Shown: in pieces, positions 1 through 9,520 of the stretch
Position numbering within the stretch: the stretch's first letter is position 1
Layout of the letters: each line of letters begins with the position of its first letter
NCBI GenBank assembly: GCA_027486585.1
Contig: JAIXOU010000004.1
Location: 1 to 61,893 of the forward strand
From: Verrucomicrobiaceae bacterium
GTDB lineage: Bacteria; Verrucomicrobiota; Verrucomicrobiia; Verrucomicrobiales; Verrucomicrobiaceae
Direction: 5' to 3'
DNA length: 61,893 bases
The notes under the pieces: model-generated
Databases searched by the model: none
What the model was told of the DNA's origin: nothing
Seen by the model: the letters and a program-made list of their open reading frames with translations, nothing else
Translations under genes and position numbers: made by a program

Positions 1-23
1 AGTTTGCCATCCAGTTCGGTGCA

Positions 24-63
24 CGTTTTTTTGATCCGCAGCTAGCTGCGGATCAAAAAAACG
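24..63. repeat. Perfect 40-bp palindrome
   Basis: Two 20-bp arms meet with no spacer: CG, seven T, GATCCGCAGCT, then the exact reverse complement AGCTGCGGATC, seven A, CG. The A/T runs lie on the wrong sides for a Rho-independent terminator, because on both strands the GC stem is preceded by T and followed by A. It could be a cruciform-forming site, a repeat-element remnant or a protein-binding palindrome. The 80 bp up to the next possible gene hold nothing else that I recognise. Confidence 0.9.
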
Positions 64-142
64 CAGCTACCTCCAAACCCTAAACCCAATCCCCGAAACA
101 CATACTTTCGGACACCTCCTAGTCACCATCAAAATAATAGAC

Positions 143-436
143 TTAAAGTGCCTGCCCAACGGTAAAAGCATTCCAAACAGACGAACTTACTTCGCGAAAA
201 ATCAAATCCCTGTTTTCCGAAGTTTCGATTGCTAGATTATAATTGGTGGTGCGCCGGCTCCTCGATGTCCACTTTTTGTTTATTGAAGCCTCGATTGGAA
301 AAACTGATCCAGAATCTACAGCAGCTTTTCTTTGCTCCCGTTGCTTGCCCCAAAAAGAGATATTAGTGAAGGCAAAAATGCCAAAAGCTAGAAAAGGAAT
401 TCCTCCGATTAGGAGAAACGATTGAAGAGCCTTCAT
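143..436 (-). CDS. Hypothetical small membrane protein
   Basis: This is a 97-aa frame from the ATG at 436. Residues about 5-28 form one hydrophobic membrane segment (starting MKALQSFLLIGG), followed by a basic, Ser/Thr-rich soluble tail. The frame stays open upstream to an ATG at 622, but that extension would be translated from the inverted repeat at 580-600, so I prefer the internal ATG. There is no clear Shine-Dalgarno sequence before it. The tail (RRTTNYNLAIE) faintly recalls DUF3592-type proteins, but it stops early, so this may be a truncated gene. I do not recognise a function. Confidence 0.4.
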   Translation of the reverse strand: MKALQSFLLIGGIPFLAFGIFAFTNISFWGKQREQRKAAVDSGSVFPIEASINKKWTSRSRRTTNYNLAIETSENRDLIFREVSSSVWNAFTVGQAL

Positions 437-579
437 ATTTATTGAACGGTCTAATTTGCGTGAAGCAATATCAGCCACGCTGATATTGTACAGGTGTAAT
501 TGATCCAGAGAATGGCGATTTGAGCCGGTTAAGTCAACGGTTGCCTCAGTTCCTGCATCAGTCTCCTTTGATTGAGGTG

Positions 580-726
580 AAGGGCTGAAAGCCCGTCCAT
601 GATTCCTCAATCTCGTCTGCATCCATCATGATTTCAGAAATCAGGATCGTCCGCCTTGGCTCGTTGCTCCTTGCGGCCTCGTGGTATGGAGAGGAGCGGA
701 GAGCATGGGGCAGGCTTTCAGCCCTT
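580..726. repeat. Inverted pair of a 21-bp repeat
   Basis: The sequence AAGGGCTGAAAGCCCGTCCAT at 580-600 recurs almost exactly on the opposite strand at 705-726, where the reverse complement begins AAGGGCTGAAAGCC and ends CCAT. The copies lie about 105 bp apart, and each contains a GGCTgaaAGCC micro-hairpin. This looks like a small dispersed or MITE-like repeat rather than coding sequence. Frames crossing it (143-622 and 628-924) probably gain their ends from it. Confidence 0.6.
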
Positions 727-755
727 TGCCAGGGGCTGCGGTGGTTGGTTGCGTT

Positions 756-799
756 CCTGGGCCGTTGGCCCAGGCTGGGATTAGCCGCGCCGTTGGCGC
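756..799. repeat. Twin hairpins with GTT loops
   Basis: Two adjacent hairpins share the core GCC-GTT-GGC. The first is CCTGGGCC (756-763), loop GTT, GGCCCAGG (767-774). The second is GCGCC (787-791), loop GTT, GGCGC (795-799). They follow the inverted repeat at 580-726 and are probably part of the same non-coding repeat element. The 628-1084 stretch contains these repeats and no convincing gene. Confidence 0.6.
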
Positions 800-961
800 T
801 CAGAGCAGTCCAGCTACGTCACTTGCTTTCGAAAAACGTAATGACGCAGAGTCTCTACGAAGCGCTTCCATCCGACTTGCCTAAAAGGTGTTTTTTCAAA
901 CTTGGATTTTTTGTCAATTTGTAGAGCAACCTGTCCCCCAGCAATAAGCCGTTCTGAATGG

Positions 962-1017
962 ATGAGGAAGGCATGAAGGTAGGAAAATCAGGCTTCCTGC
1001 ATTCCTGCTTTCCTCAT
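962..1017. repeat. Period-8 imperfect inverted repeat
   Basis: The arm at 962-986 (starts ATGAGGAAGG) and the arm at 993-1017 (ends CTTTCCTCAT) are reverse complements with about five mismatches over 25 bp, separated by 6 bp. Each arm is itself built from AGGAA blocks spaced 8 bp apart. It sits 68 bp beyond the end of the hydroxylase gene and may act as a transcript-end hairpin or simply be a dispersed repeat. Confidence 0.65.
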
Positions 1018-1084
1018 AATCTCCGGGTTGGGCTCTAGATCCGAGGGTTTGCAAGAGGCTCGATGAACAGAGAGGGTGAAGCAT

Positions 1085-1954
1085 TTACGGAAGGAATACT
1101 TTCACATTCAGGTCCGCGGACGGCTTCCAGCCGGGGCCGCGAAACAAATAACCGAGCTTTTGCCTCCATGGCAGGGGACTGCTGCGGATGTCGCGGATGA
1201 TGTCTTTCCACTCATGGAAGACGATATTGACGGGGCCACGATCTGGGATCGGGCGGGTGAGGCCGTAGCGCGGAGGATCTTCAGCAGCTTCAGGCTCGAA
1301 GGTGCCAAAGAGCTTGTCCCAAAAAATGAGGCACATGCCCATGTTTTTATCCAGGTAGCGTGGGTTTGACCCATGATGCACGCGGTGGTGGGAGGGAGTG
1401 ACCAGCACGTACTCCAGCCAACCCAGCTTACCGATTCTCTCGGTGTGAATCATGCTGCCATAAATCTGAGTGGCCGCATACATGAAGAGGATGTCCAACG
1501 GCTCAAACCCCAGCAGAGCGATGGGCGCAAAGTAAATCGTGCGATACAAGGGCTGGAAAACGGAGGAACGAAAGCCGGTGCTGAGGTTAAACTCTTCCGA
1601 CGAATGATGGGTGACATGCACTGCCCAAAACAGCCGGCAATGGTGATCCACGTAATGCAGCGTGTAATAGGCGATGTCCTCGACGAGAAAGAGTGCCAAC
1701 CAATACAACCAGCCGCTTTCCCAGCTCACCACACGATGCTGAAAACAGAACATCAGGGCCGGAGCCACCAAGACAGCACGCAGGACTAGATCCATGCTGC
1801 CATTGAGGGAGGCCATGTAAACATTGGTCAAGGTCTCACGCCAAGTGTAAGCGCGTATGCCCTTAAAATGAGTGACGGCGATCTCCAAAAGGATCGCCGC
1901 CAAGATCACAGGAACACTAAAAATCAGCAGTGTTGTTTCTCGAAAAGATTCCAT
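1085..1954 (-). CDS. Sterol desaturase / fatty acid hydroxylase family membrane protein
   Basis: This 289-aa membrane protein has the complete eight-histidine signature of the family: H100-X3-HH (HYVDHH), H113-X2-HH (HVTHH) and HH-X2-HH at 189-194 (HHRVHH). In the family these ligands hold a non-haem di-iron centre that hydroxylates or desaturates lipid substrates at the membrane. Hydrophobic segments lie near residues 8-28, 55-71, 82-97 and 140-168. Length is typical of bacterial members. The ATG at 1954 places the first membrane helix directly at the N-terminus. The actual substrate (sterol, hopanoid, carotenoid or fatty acyl chain) cannot be told from sequence. It appears to be a single-gene unit; the neighbour at 2020-2514 is on the same strand 65 bp upstream and may be co-transcribed. 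Confidence 0.9.
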   Translation of the reverse strand: MESFRETTLLIFSVPVILAAILLEIAVTHFKGIRAYTWRETLTNVYMASLNGSMDLVLRAVLVAPALMFCFQHRVVSWESGWLYWLALFLVEDIAYYTLHYVDHHCRLFWAVHVTHHSSEEFNLSTGFRSSVFQPLYRTIYFAPIALLGFEPLDILFMYAATQIYGSMIHTERIGKLGWLEYVLVTPSHHRVHHGSNPRYLDKNMGMCLIFWDKLFGTFEPEAAEDPPRYGLTRPIPDRGPVNIVFHEWKDIIRDIRSSPLPWRQKLGYLFRGPGWKPSADLNVKVFLP

Positions 1955-2019
1955 GGCAATCCCTTACAAATGCCATGCATCAAGTCTCTGTCCAGCAGCC
2001 AACTTGATTTCCCAAAAAA

Positions 2020-2514
2020 TCAAAGCTTCGACTCTGGATGGGCTTCCATAGCCTTGGTCAAACCAGCCCAACCTTCGGGACGCTGAATCTGGAACATGTG
2101 CAGATAGAGCGCGGCTTGCTTGGCTGGGAAGGCTGCCAAAAGCGCCTTCACACCTGCCTCTGCCTTATCTTCAGCGATGTCGTCTGGCAGTTCATCCACT
2201 TGGCCTTTGCCGTCGTGCTCGATGCCTGCGGCATCCAGGAAGGTGGTCAGCATGGCACCCTGGGACTTCAGCAGCCAGATTTGCAGAATCTGCTCGATGA
2301 TCGGGCCATTGGACTTCATGCCGAGCTGCGCCAGCATCCACTCAGCCTGCTGAGCGCGTGACTTTTCCAAAATGAACTGTGGACGAAGTTTACGAGCACC
2401 GGTGAGCGAGTCGATCACGGCACGGTAAGCGGGGCGCTCATTGGTCTGAAAGTAAGTGAAGATCTGCGCGCGCAGTTCAGGGCCGATGGCTTCGAGGATT
2501 TGATGAGCGGTCAT
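2020..2514 (-). CDS. Conserved hypothetical protein
   Basis: This 164-aa soluble protein starts at the ATG at 2514 (MTAHQILEAIGPEL). The frame extends 23 codons further upstream, but that extension is of low complexity, and the shorter start begins a clean helical domain. It looks entirely alpha-helical with no signal peptide or membrane segment. The C-terminal half has an acidic stretch (DELPDDIAEDKAEAG) followed by LLAAFPAKQAALYLHMFQ. I do not recognise a domain. It is on the same strand as the hydroxylase gene 65 bp downstream and divergent from the hydrolase gene at 2679, so the 164-bp gap between the two divergent starts should hold both promoters. Confidence 0.7.
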   Translation of the reverse strand: MTAHQILEAIGPELRAQIFTYFQTNERPAYRAVIDSLTGARKLRPQFILEKSRAQQAEWMLAQLGMKSNGPIIEQILQIWLLKSQGAMLTTFLDAAGIEHDGKGQVDELPDDIAEDKAEAGVKALLAAFPAKQAALYLHMFQIQRPEGWAGLTKAMEAHPESKL

Positions 2515-2678
2515 TGGGTCGGGTTTTCGATGGGTTGGAAAAACTGGGGCGCGTCTGCTAACACGGTGACTTTCATCAGGCAAACGCTTTCACTAAGATC
2601 AAAAGTGAATCCAGTTTGATTCCGCACACGCAAAACCACCTGTGGCTGCAGTGTTTTGCCGCTACACTTCGCCTGCTT

Positions 2679-3872
2679 ATGCCGAGATCTCCAAAATCCC
2701 CCATCATCTCTTGGATTGGTTTTCTGACGGCCCTTTTGAGCCTGCTCATCTCGTCACCGCTGGTCTTCACCTATGATACCCTGCCGCTATGGAAGCTCAC
2801 ACTCGCGGTCAGCGAATACGGGCACCGGCTGGCCATCGGGCCGCTTTTGCTCCTGCTTTTGAGCTGGCGCAGCAGACGGAGTCGGCTTGGCTTGGCAACG
2901 CTGGTGACAGCCTCGGCGGCTTCACTCATTCTTTTCTCACCGCTCGCGAGCGCGGTCTTTCTCGTTCAAAAACTGCCCAGTGAGTGGCAGTCTGCCTTTG
3001 GGGGACCAAGGGCTGAATTTGCACTGGAGCCACAGGAACTCTTCACCGGGAAATGGGTCGCCAAGTCAGAAACGGCCGCCTTCCAAATCCACACTTACTC
3101 AAAGGCTCAGGACTTAGACCTGCACTTTTACCGCTCAACAAACTCGGCGCCCAGCCCCTGCCTGATTGTCATTCACGGAGGTGGCTGGCAGAGTGGTTCG
3201 CCAGATGAATTTCAGGCCTGGAATGAGCATTGGACCACTCAAGGCTACGCGGTCGCGGCGATCGAATACCGCCTAGCACCTCAGAATCAATGGCCCGCAC
3301 CACGAGAAGACGTGGAGGAGGCGCTACGGTATCTGAAGGCCAATGCTGATGATTTAGGTATCCGCAAAAACCAATTCGTGCTTTTAGGACGCAGTGCCGG
3401 TGGCCAGATCGCCACCGCAGCCAGCTATGGGCTGCAGGACCCGACGATCATCGGCTGCATCAGCGTCTATGCACCAGCGGACCTGTTCTTTGCCCATCAA
3501 TACGCAGATCCCAACGACATCCTGGATTCCTTAAAACTGCTGCGCCAATACGTCGGAGGCGACCCCGAGCAGCAGCCAGACCGCTACACCAGCGCTTCTG
3601 GCATACTGTTAGTCAAACCACAGTCGCCCCCGACGCTGATCATTCATGGCCAAAGAGACGTGCTCGTCTGGCGCATGCAAAGTGAGCGCCTGGCAGAAGC
3701 ACTCAGATTGGCAAAGGTGCCGCATTTTTATCTGAGGCTTCCCTGGGCTACCCATGGCTTTGATTTTGCTTGGCAAGGGCCCGGATCACAGATCAGTCGC
3801 AGGGTTATTGACCATTTTCTTAAGACACTGAAAGAGTCGAAGAACCAGTTGACCAAAGGCATGTCTTTCTGA
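2679..3872 (+). CDS. Membrane-anchored alpha/beta-hydrolase (HSL/acetyl-esterase type)
   Basis: From the ATG at 2679 this is 397 aa. The first ~110 residues contain three hydrophobic segments, which should anchor the enzyme in the membrane. The catalytic domain follows, with the oxyanion-hole motif HGGGW (residues about 166-170), nucleophile elbow GRSAGG (Ser about 239), an Asp in RDVLVW (about 327) and a His in ATHGFD (about 358). This is the arrangement of hormone-sensitive-lipase-like carboxylesterases, which hydrolyse short acyl esters. A start 21 codons upstream is possible, but its extra residues are unlike a signal. The fused membrane anchor is the unusual part. A palindrome (CGCCAACGTTGGCG) lies in the 65-bp gap before the sigma factor gene. 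The natural substrate is unknown. Confidence 0.85.
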   Translation: MPRSPKSPIISWIGFLTALLSLLISSPLVFTYDTLPLWKLTLAVSEYGHRLAIGPLLLLLLSWRSRRSRLGLATLVTASAASLILFSPLASAVFLVQKLPSEWQSAFGGPRAEFALEPQELFTGKWVAKSETAAFQIHTYSKAQDLDLHFYRSTNSAPSPCLIVIHGGGWQSGSPDEFQAWNEHWTTQGYAVAAIEYRLAPQNQWPAPREDVEEALRYLKANADDLGIRKNQFVLLGRSAGGQIATAASYGLQDPTIIGCISVYAPADLFFAHQYADPNDILDSLKLLRQYVGGDPEQQPDRYTSASGILLVKPQSPPTLIIHGQRDVLVWRMQSERLAEALRLAKVPHFYLRLPWATHGFDFAWQGPGSQISRRVIDHFLKTLKESKNQLTKGMSF

Positions 3873-3937
3873 TATTCAATGCCCTCCGCCAACGTTGGCG
3901 CAGACTTGTCATTCCCCCAGACAAACTTCCGGCACCT

Positions 3938-5986
<2,049 letters not shown>

Positions 5987-6104
5987 CAGCATCGGAATAT
6001 ACTGGCCGGCATCATGATTTGTCACTCCCACAGATTCAGGGAGAACCAGCCGCTGTTGCCCTTGTTTTCCTATCCCTACCGGCCACGCCTCAGCCCCAAC
6101 AACA

Positions 6105-6136
6105 AACCGGCCGAAACATTGCTGCTTCGGCCGGTT
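6105..6136 (-). terminator. Terminator-like hairpin after rplT
   Basis: An 11-bp perfect stem (AACCGGCCGAA at 6105-6115, TTCGGCCGGTT at 6126-6136) with a 10-nt loop lies between the convergent rpoD and rplT genes, 26 bp past the rplT stop. The flanking A-rich sequence gives only a weak U tract on the minus strand. It may serve both convergent genes. Confidence 0.6.
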
Positions 6137-6161
6137 GAATTAAGTGTTTAAAAGTGGGGGA

Positions 6162-6548
6162 TTAAGCTGCGGCTGCGAGCTGATCCTTCTTGGCTGCGAT
6201 GGCTGCCTTCGCCTGATTGGCGATGGCTTCAAAGGCTGCTGCATCTTTGATCGCGAGATCGGAAAGCACTTTGCGGTCGATCACGATGCCAGCAAAGTTC
6301 AATCCTTCGATCAAACGGCTGTAGGTGATGCCCAGCGGACGTGCTGCGGCGTTGATACGCTGCACCCAGAGGTTACGGAAGGTGCGCTTACGGACCTTAC
6401 GGTCACGGTAAGAATACGTCATTGCCTTGCGGACGGCGTCCTTGGCATAACGGAAGTGTGTGGAGCGGAAGCCGCGGAATCCTTTGGCTTTCGCAAGTGT
6501 CCGCTTGCGGCGTTTGCGGCTAGCGGGTGCGTTTGTGGCTCTTGGCAT
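6162..6548 (-). CDS. rplT: 50S ribosomal protein L20
   Basis: This 128-aa protein matches L20 throughout: a very basic N-terminus ([21 protein letters not shown]), [18 protein letters not shown], the hallmark [18 protein letters not shown] segment near 48-65, and [16 protein letters not shown]20 binds 23S rRNA early in 50S assembly and in several phyla also represses its own operon. The C-terminus ends in an alanine-rich tail slightly longer than in many homologues. It lies 121 bp downstream of rpmI on the same strand, and that gap can form several hairpins. The usual upstream partner infC is not in the window. Confidence 0.98.
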   Translation of the reverse strand: MPRATNAPASRKRRKRTLAKAKGFRGFRSTHFRYAKDAVRKAMTYSYRDRKVRKRTFRNLWVQRINAAARPLGITYSRLIEGLNFAGIVIDRKVLSDLAIKDAAAFEAIANQAKAAIAAKKDQLAAAA

Positions 6549-6590
6549 TTTCTATTTTTTCGAGCAGGCTGTTGTTTTAAGATTCGATGA

Positions 6591-6660
6591 CCGGACTCAC
6601 CTGATCCTAGGCCCCTCAGGGGACCAGTCCGGAGCAACGTGGTCCTCAAGAAGGAGGACC
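6591..6660 (-). promoter_or_regulatory. Hairpin-rich rpmI-rplT spacer
   Basis: The 121-bp spacer between rpmI and rplT holds GGTCCTC/GAGGACC (6641-6647 with 6654-6660), CCCCT-C-AGGGG (6612-6622), and a longer-range pair CCGGACT/AGTCCGG (6591-6597 with 6626-6632) that encloses the second hairpin. Such density is unusual inside a two-gene ribosomal operon. Possible roles are L20 autoregulation, attenuation or RNA processing; this is inferred from base pairing only. Confidence 0.4.
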
Positions 6661-6669
6661 GTGGGAGCT

Positions 6670-6885
6670 TTAGCGATGGGAGAACGGCATGTTCGCCAAG
6701 ACGGCAGCTTTATCCACTTCTGCCACGAGGGCGACTTTACCGAGATTGCGTTTACGTTTACGATTCTTGTTCTGCAGGATATGGCGTTTGCCTTGTTTAC
6801 GGCGCAACACCTTTCCAGTCGCAGTGACTTTGAATCGTTTTGAGACGGCTTTTCTCGTTTTGGCGATACCAGCGTTTTTTGACAT
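6670..6885 (-). CDS. rpmI: 50S ribosomal protein L35
   Basis: This 71-aa small basic protein starts at the ATG at 6885 (MSKNAGIAKTRKAVSKRF). It has the L35 features KTRKAVSKRFKVTATGKVLR, KRHILQNKNRKRKRNL and a C-terminal hydrophobic turn. L35 is a late 50S assembly protein. An upstream in-frame ATG at 6936 would add 17 residues that do not match the family, so I reject it. It is the first gene of a rpmI-rplT unit and is divergent from mutM. No infC precedes it; the 171 bp between rpmI and mutM must contain the promoters for both directions. Confidence 0.97.
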   Translation of the reverse strand: MSKNAGIAKTRKAVSKRFKVTATGKVLRRKQGKRHILQNKNRKRKRNLGKVALVAEVDKAAVLANMPFSHR

Positions 6886-7056
6886 AGGGGTCGCGAAGGT
6901 GGCGATGAATGGAAAATGGGCAAGGCCTTTTTCCATCGAAGTAGAATGATTTTCGAGATTTTATGCGCCAAAGACAGGAGTTCCAGCTTTTCACAGCCAT
7001 TTTCCTGCTGAAAAATGCCCTTACCACGCCGAGCACGCCCTTTTATCTAAACCCTC

Positions 7057-7869
7057 ATGCCCGAACTCCCTGAAGTCGAAACCTCCCTGCGCGGCGTCTC
7101 TCCATGGCTCGTTGGCCGGACAGTGAGAGAGGTCGTCGTCAGGGACAAACGTCTTCGCTGGCCTATCCCTGACTGCATCCATGATCTGGAAGGGCAAACC
7201 ATCACTGCGGGTGCGCGTCGAGGAAAGTATCTGCTGTTTACCTCCAACAAAGGCACGCTGCTTCTGCATCTAGGCATGTCGGGCAGCTTGCGAGTGACCG
7301 ACCCTGACATCGCTTGGCGTAAGCATGATCACCTGGCTCTGACCACGGATCGCGGAAAACAAATTCGCCTGCACGATCCACGCCGTTTTGGCGCAGCCCT
7401 CTGGATTGAGGGACTGCCAGAGGCCCATCCCCTGCTCTGCGACCTAGGGCCTGAGCCACTCGGCCCTGATTTTAACACCGCCATGCTTCAAAAAGCCTGC
7501 GCTGGACGCGAAGCGCCGATCAAAGCGGTGATTATGGATTCCCACATCGTGGTCGGAGTCGGAAACATTTATGCCTGTGAAGCCCTTTTCATGGCAGGCA
7601 TCAATCCGCGAAAAGCAGCCGGCAAAGTTAGTAAACCGCGCCTAGCTAAACTTGTCACGTCGATCCAGGAGGTCCTAGCTGCCAGTATCGAAATGGGTGG
7701 CACCACACTGCGCGACTTCCTCAATGAAAAAGGTGAGCCAGGTTATTTTAAGCAGACTTTACGTGTCTATGATCGTGCCGAAGAACCTTGCCACACCTGT
7801 AAAACCAAGGTCAAACGTGTGGTCATGAGTAACCGCTCCACCTTCTACTGTCCGAGCTGCCAAAAATAA
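7057..7869 (+). CDS. mutM: Formamidopyrimidine-DNA glycosylase (Fpg/MutM)
   Basis: This 270-aa bifunctional DNA glycosylase/AP lyase removes 8-oxoguanine and ring-opened purines. The catalytic N-terminus MPELPEVET is intact (Pro2 is the nucleophile and Glu3 the acid after Met removal), followed by ARRGKYLLF with the conserved Lys of the family. The helix-two-turn-helix region includes VVGVGNIYACEALF, and the C-terminal zinc finger is complete (CHTCK...CPSC). Length is standard. It is divergent from rpmI and followed after 72 bp by tRNA-Pro. The start is unambiguous because the catalytic Pro must be residue 2. Confidence 0.97.
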   Translation: MPELPEVETSLRGVSPWLVGRTVREVVVRDKRLRWPIPDCIHDLEGQTITAGARRGKYLLFTSNKGTLLLHLGMSGSLRVTDPDIAWRKHDHLALTTDRGKQIRLHDPRRFGAALWIEGLPEAHPLLCDLGPEPLGPDFNTAMLQKACAGREAPIKAVIMDSHIVVGVGNIYACEALFMAGINPRKAAGKVSKPRLAKLVTSIQEVLAASIEMGGTTLRDFLNEKGEPGYFKQTLRVYDRAEEPCHTCKTKVKRVVMSNRSTFYCPSCQK

Positions 7870-7941
7870 CTTCTCGTAAAATACCTTGCGCATTGTTTTA
7901 GATGCGCCACTATCACGACCCGCTCCTCACGGAGCAGACAA

Positions 7942-8018
7942 CGGGACGTAGCTCAGCCTGGTAGAGCGCTTGCTTTGGGAGCAAGAAGTCGTGAGTTCGA
8001 ATCTCGCCGTCCCGACCA
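7942..8018 (+). tRNA. tRNA-Pro(TGG)
   Basis: This is a complete 77-nt cloverleaf: acceptor CGGGACG/CGTCCCG, D arm GCTC/GAGC with loop AGCCTGGTA, anticodon stem CTTGC/GCAAG with loop TTTGGGA giving anticodon TGG, a 5-nt variable loop, T arm GTGAG/CTCGC with loop TTCGAAT, discriminator A and an encoded CCA. The TGG anticodon reads CCA and, with wobble modification, other proline codons. A weak promoter-like pair (TTGCGC at 7886-7891 and ACTATC at 7909-7914, 17 bp apart) precedes it. Confidence 0.97.
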
Positions 8019-8096
8019 CTTCGAGTCAAAAAGACCGAAGTCCCCCTGCGGTGATACTTGAATTCCGCTCAGCTCTGGGCGATTCCCTCACCAACC

Positions 8097-8594
8097 ATGC
8101 CCTCCGCCCTCTTTGCCGCTACCCTGTCAGCCTTTGACGATCAAGGCTGGATCTACCGTGAAGTGCCCGATGCGGAAGTCATCGAGGCTGACTTTGAAGC
8201 TCACCACACCAAGGTACCTCTGCATGTCCAGATTCATGGCGAGGCAAACATCGCCAGTGTGGTTTCCCGCTCCACCATCCCTGTGCCAAAAACACATCGC
8301 ATGCATGTGGCTGAGCTCATCATGCGCACCAATAAGGAGCTGAACATCGGCAACTTCGAGCTCGATTGGGATAGCGGACTGGTGATGTTCCGCGTGACGA
8401 ATATTTTCCCTGCCCTGCATCACGACGAGCGCATCATCGCCACTCTTGTTCATGCCTCCATTGCTGAGATGGATCGCCTGACCCCCTTCCTCGGAGAAAT
8501 TTGTCAGACACCCAAATCAGAGCTCTTGCTCCTCATGGTCACCGACCTCATGCGGCGTGAAGACTTCCTCCCGCCCGCACCTGAGGAAGAGTAG
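8097..8594 (+). CDS. YbjN-like protein
   Basis: This 165-aa soluble protein starts at the ATG at 8097 (MPSALFAATLSAFDDQGW). It resembles the YbjN/DUF1790 'sensory transduction regulator' fold: an initial helix, a VPDAEVIEADFEAHH strand, a central strand pair (HVQIHGEANIASVVSRS), AELIMRTNKELNIGNFELDWDSGLVMFRV, then a helix beginning IATLVHASIAEMDR. Proteins of this type resemble the type III secretion chaperone fold, but their biochemical role is not established. There is no signal peptide. It is followed after 20 bp by the PH-domain gene, and the two are likely one transcript. Assignment rests on the pattern of the central motif. Confidence 0.75.
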   Translation: MPSALFAATLSAFDDQGWIYREVPDAEVIEADFEAHHTKVPLHVQIHGEANIASVVSRSTIPVPKTHRMHVAELIMRTNKELNIGNFELDWDSGLVMFRVTNIFPALHHDERIIATLVHASIAEMDRLTPFLGEICQTPKSELLLLMVTDLMRREDFLPPAPEEE

Positions 8595-8614
8595 GCGCCT
8601 CAGCCCCTAACGCG

Positions 8615-9364
8615 ATGCGTTACCTCCTGCACAATCACCCGACTTTCCCAGACCTACTCTCCAAAGAGGAACTCTATGAGTTGGTGGAGCGCAGTTCTCT
8701 AGCTCGCGGTGATTTCTGCACCGACACGCTCACCCATCGTGACCACACAGTCGGGGAAGTCATCAGTCAAATGCGCCCGCCCAGCCCTAGCAGCACCGCG
8801 CGCCTAAACCGGCCAGCTTATCAGGAATTCCGCGCAGACTCGCCACTGGAGGAAGAACCCCTTGAAGAGGAACCTGAAGAAGCTGAACCCGAACTCCCCA
8901 AAGAGCGCTACACAGCCAGCGGTGAGCTGATTTTATTCTTCTCGCATCCGTCTTGGTTCCGTTATGTGAAGGCGCTATTCTTTTTCCTGCTCTTGGTGAC
9001 CGCGTCAGTCATGCTGCTTTTCATTGATCCTGTTTACTCACTCATCACGGGCTTACTCGCACTGGCCACACTGATTGCGATCATGATCGCCCGCAGTTGC
9101 CGTGATTACCTCGTCACCGAAGATCGCGTCGAAGTCCTCTGGGGCATTCTTGGTCGCAGTTCCAACGAAGTCCGCATCTGCGACATCCGCAGCCTGGACG
9201 TCCGAGAAAACGGAATCAAAGGCATCCTAGGTATCGGCACACTCGATGCGTCCTCTGCGGCAAACGCCGGCATTGAAGTCAGCTTCCTTGATATTCGGAA
9301 GCCGCATGAAGTCAAAGAACTCATCCGCCGACTCCAGCGTGGTCTGCCTGCCGAACAGGATTGA
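8615..9364 (+). CDS. Membrane protein with bacterial PH (bPH2-like) domain
   Basis: This 249-aa protein has four parts: an N-terminal soluble segment (1-70), an acidic Glu/Pro-rich linker (LEEEPLEEEPEEAEPELP near 77-94), two hydrophobic helices near 119-160 (starting ALFFFLLLVTASVMLLF), and a C-terminal bacterial pleckstrin-homology-like domain (YLVTEDRVEVLWGILGR, DIRSLDVRENGIKGILGIG). The last pattern is typical of DUF304/bPH2 membrane proteins, whose function is mostly unknown. The N-terminal segment (LSKEELYELVERSSLARGDFC) resembles a GYF-like or LSDAT-like small domain, but I cannot name it. It follows the YbjN-like gene by 20 bp. Confidence 0.75.
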   Translation: MRYLLHNHPTFPDLLSKEELYELVERSSLARGDFCTDTLTHRDHTVGEVISQMRPPSPSSTARLNRPAYQEFRADSPLEEEPLEEEPEEAEPELPKERYTASGELILFFSHPSWFRYVKALFFFLLLVTASVMLLFIDPVYSLITGLLALATLIAIMIARSCRDYLVTEDRVEVLWGILGRSSNEVRICDIRSLDVRENGIKGILGIGTLDASSAANAGIEVSFLDIRKPHEVKELIRRLQRGLPAEQD

Positions 9365-9408
9365 GGCCAGTTAAGCCTGCATCCATGATTTTAGCGCACT
9401 TTTATCTG

Positions 9409-9430
9409 GCCTGATCTATCCATGAAAGGC
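9409..9430 (+). repeat. 22-bp dispersed repeat, copy 1
   Basis: GCCTGATCTAT-C-CATGAAAGGC here matches GCCTGATCTAT-T-CATGAAAGGC at 30866-30887 with one mismatch, in the same orientation. Both copies lie in non-coding DNA. Each has GCCT...AGGC ends, so a weak hairpin is possible. Confidence 0.6.
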
Positions 9431-9520
9431 TAGTGCAGAGCATAACAGAATCGGCTCGCTTGTTTTTCCCGCTGGAAAAAAGGTCGATAACTGGCTTAAA
9501 GTCGGTGATTCTCTTTTATC

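Noticed and set aside
24..63. Rho-independent terminator reading of the 40-bp palindrome
   Set aside because: On both strands the stem is followed by A, not T, so the required U tract is missing.
628..924. 98-codon plus-strand frame after the first inverted repeat
   Set aside because: Most of it is the hairpin repeat element itself; the translation is low-complexity and has no ribosome-binding site.
1373..1789. 138-codon plus-strand frame in the hydroxylase region
   Set aside because: It is antisense to the histidine-box-bearing hydroxylase gene, which accounts for the codon pattern.
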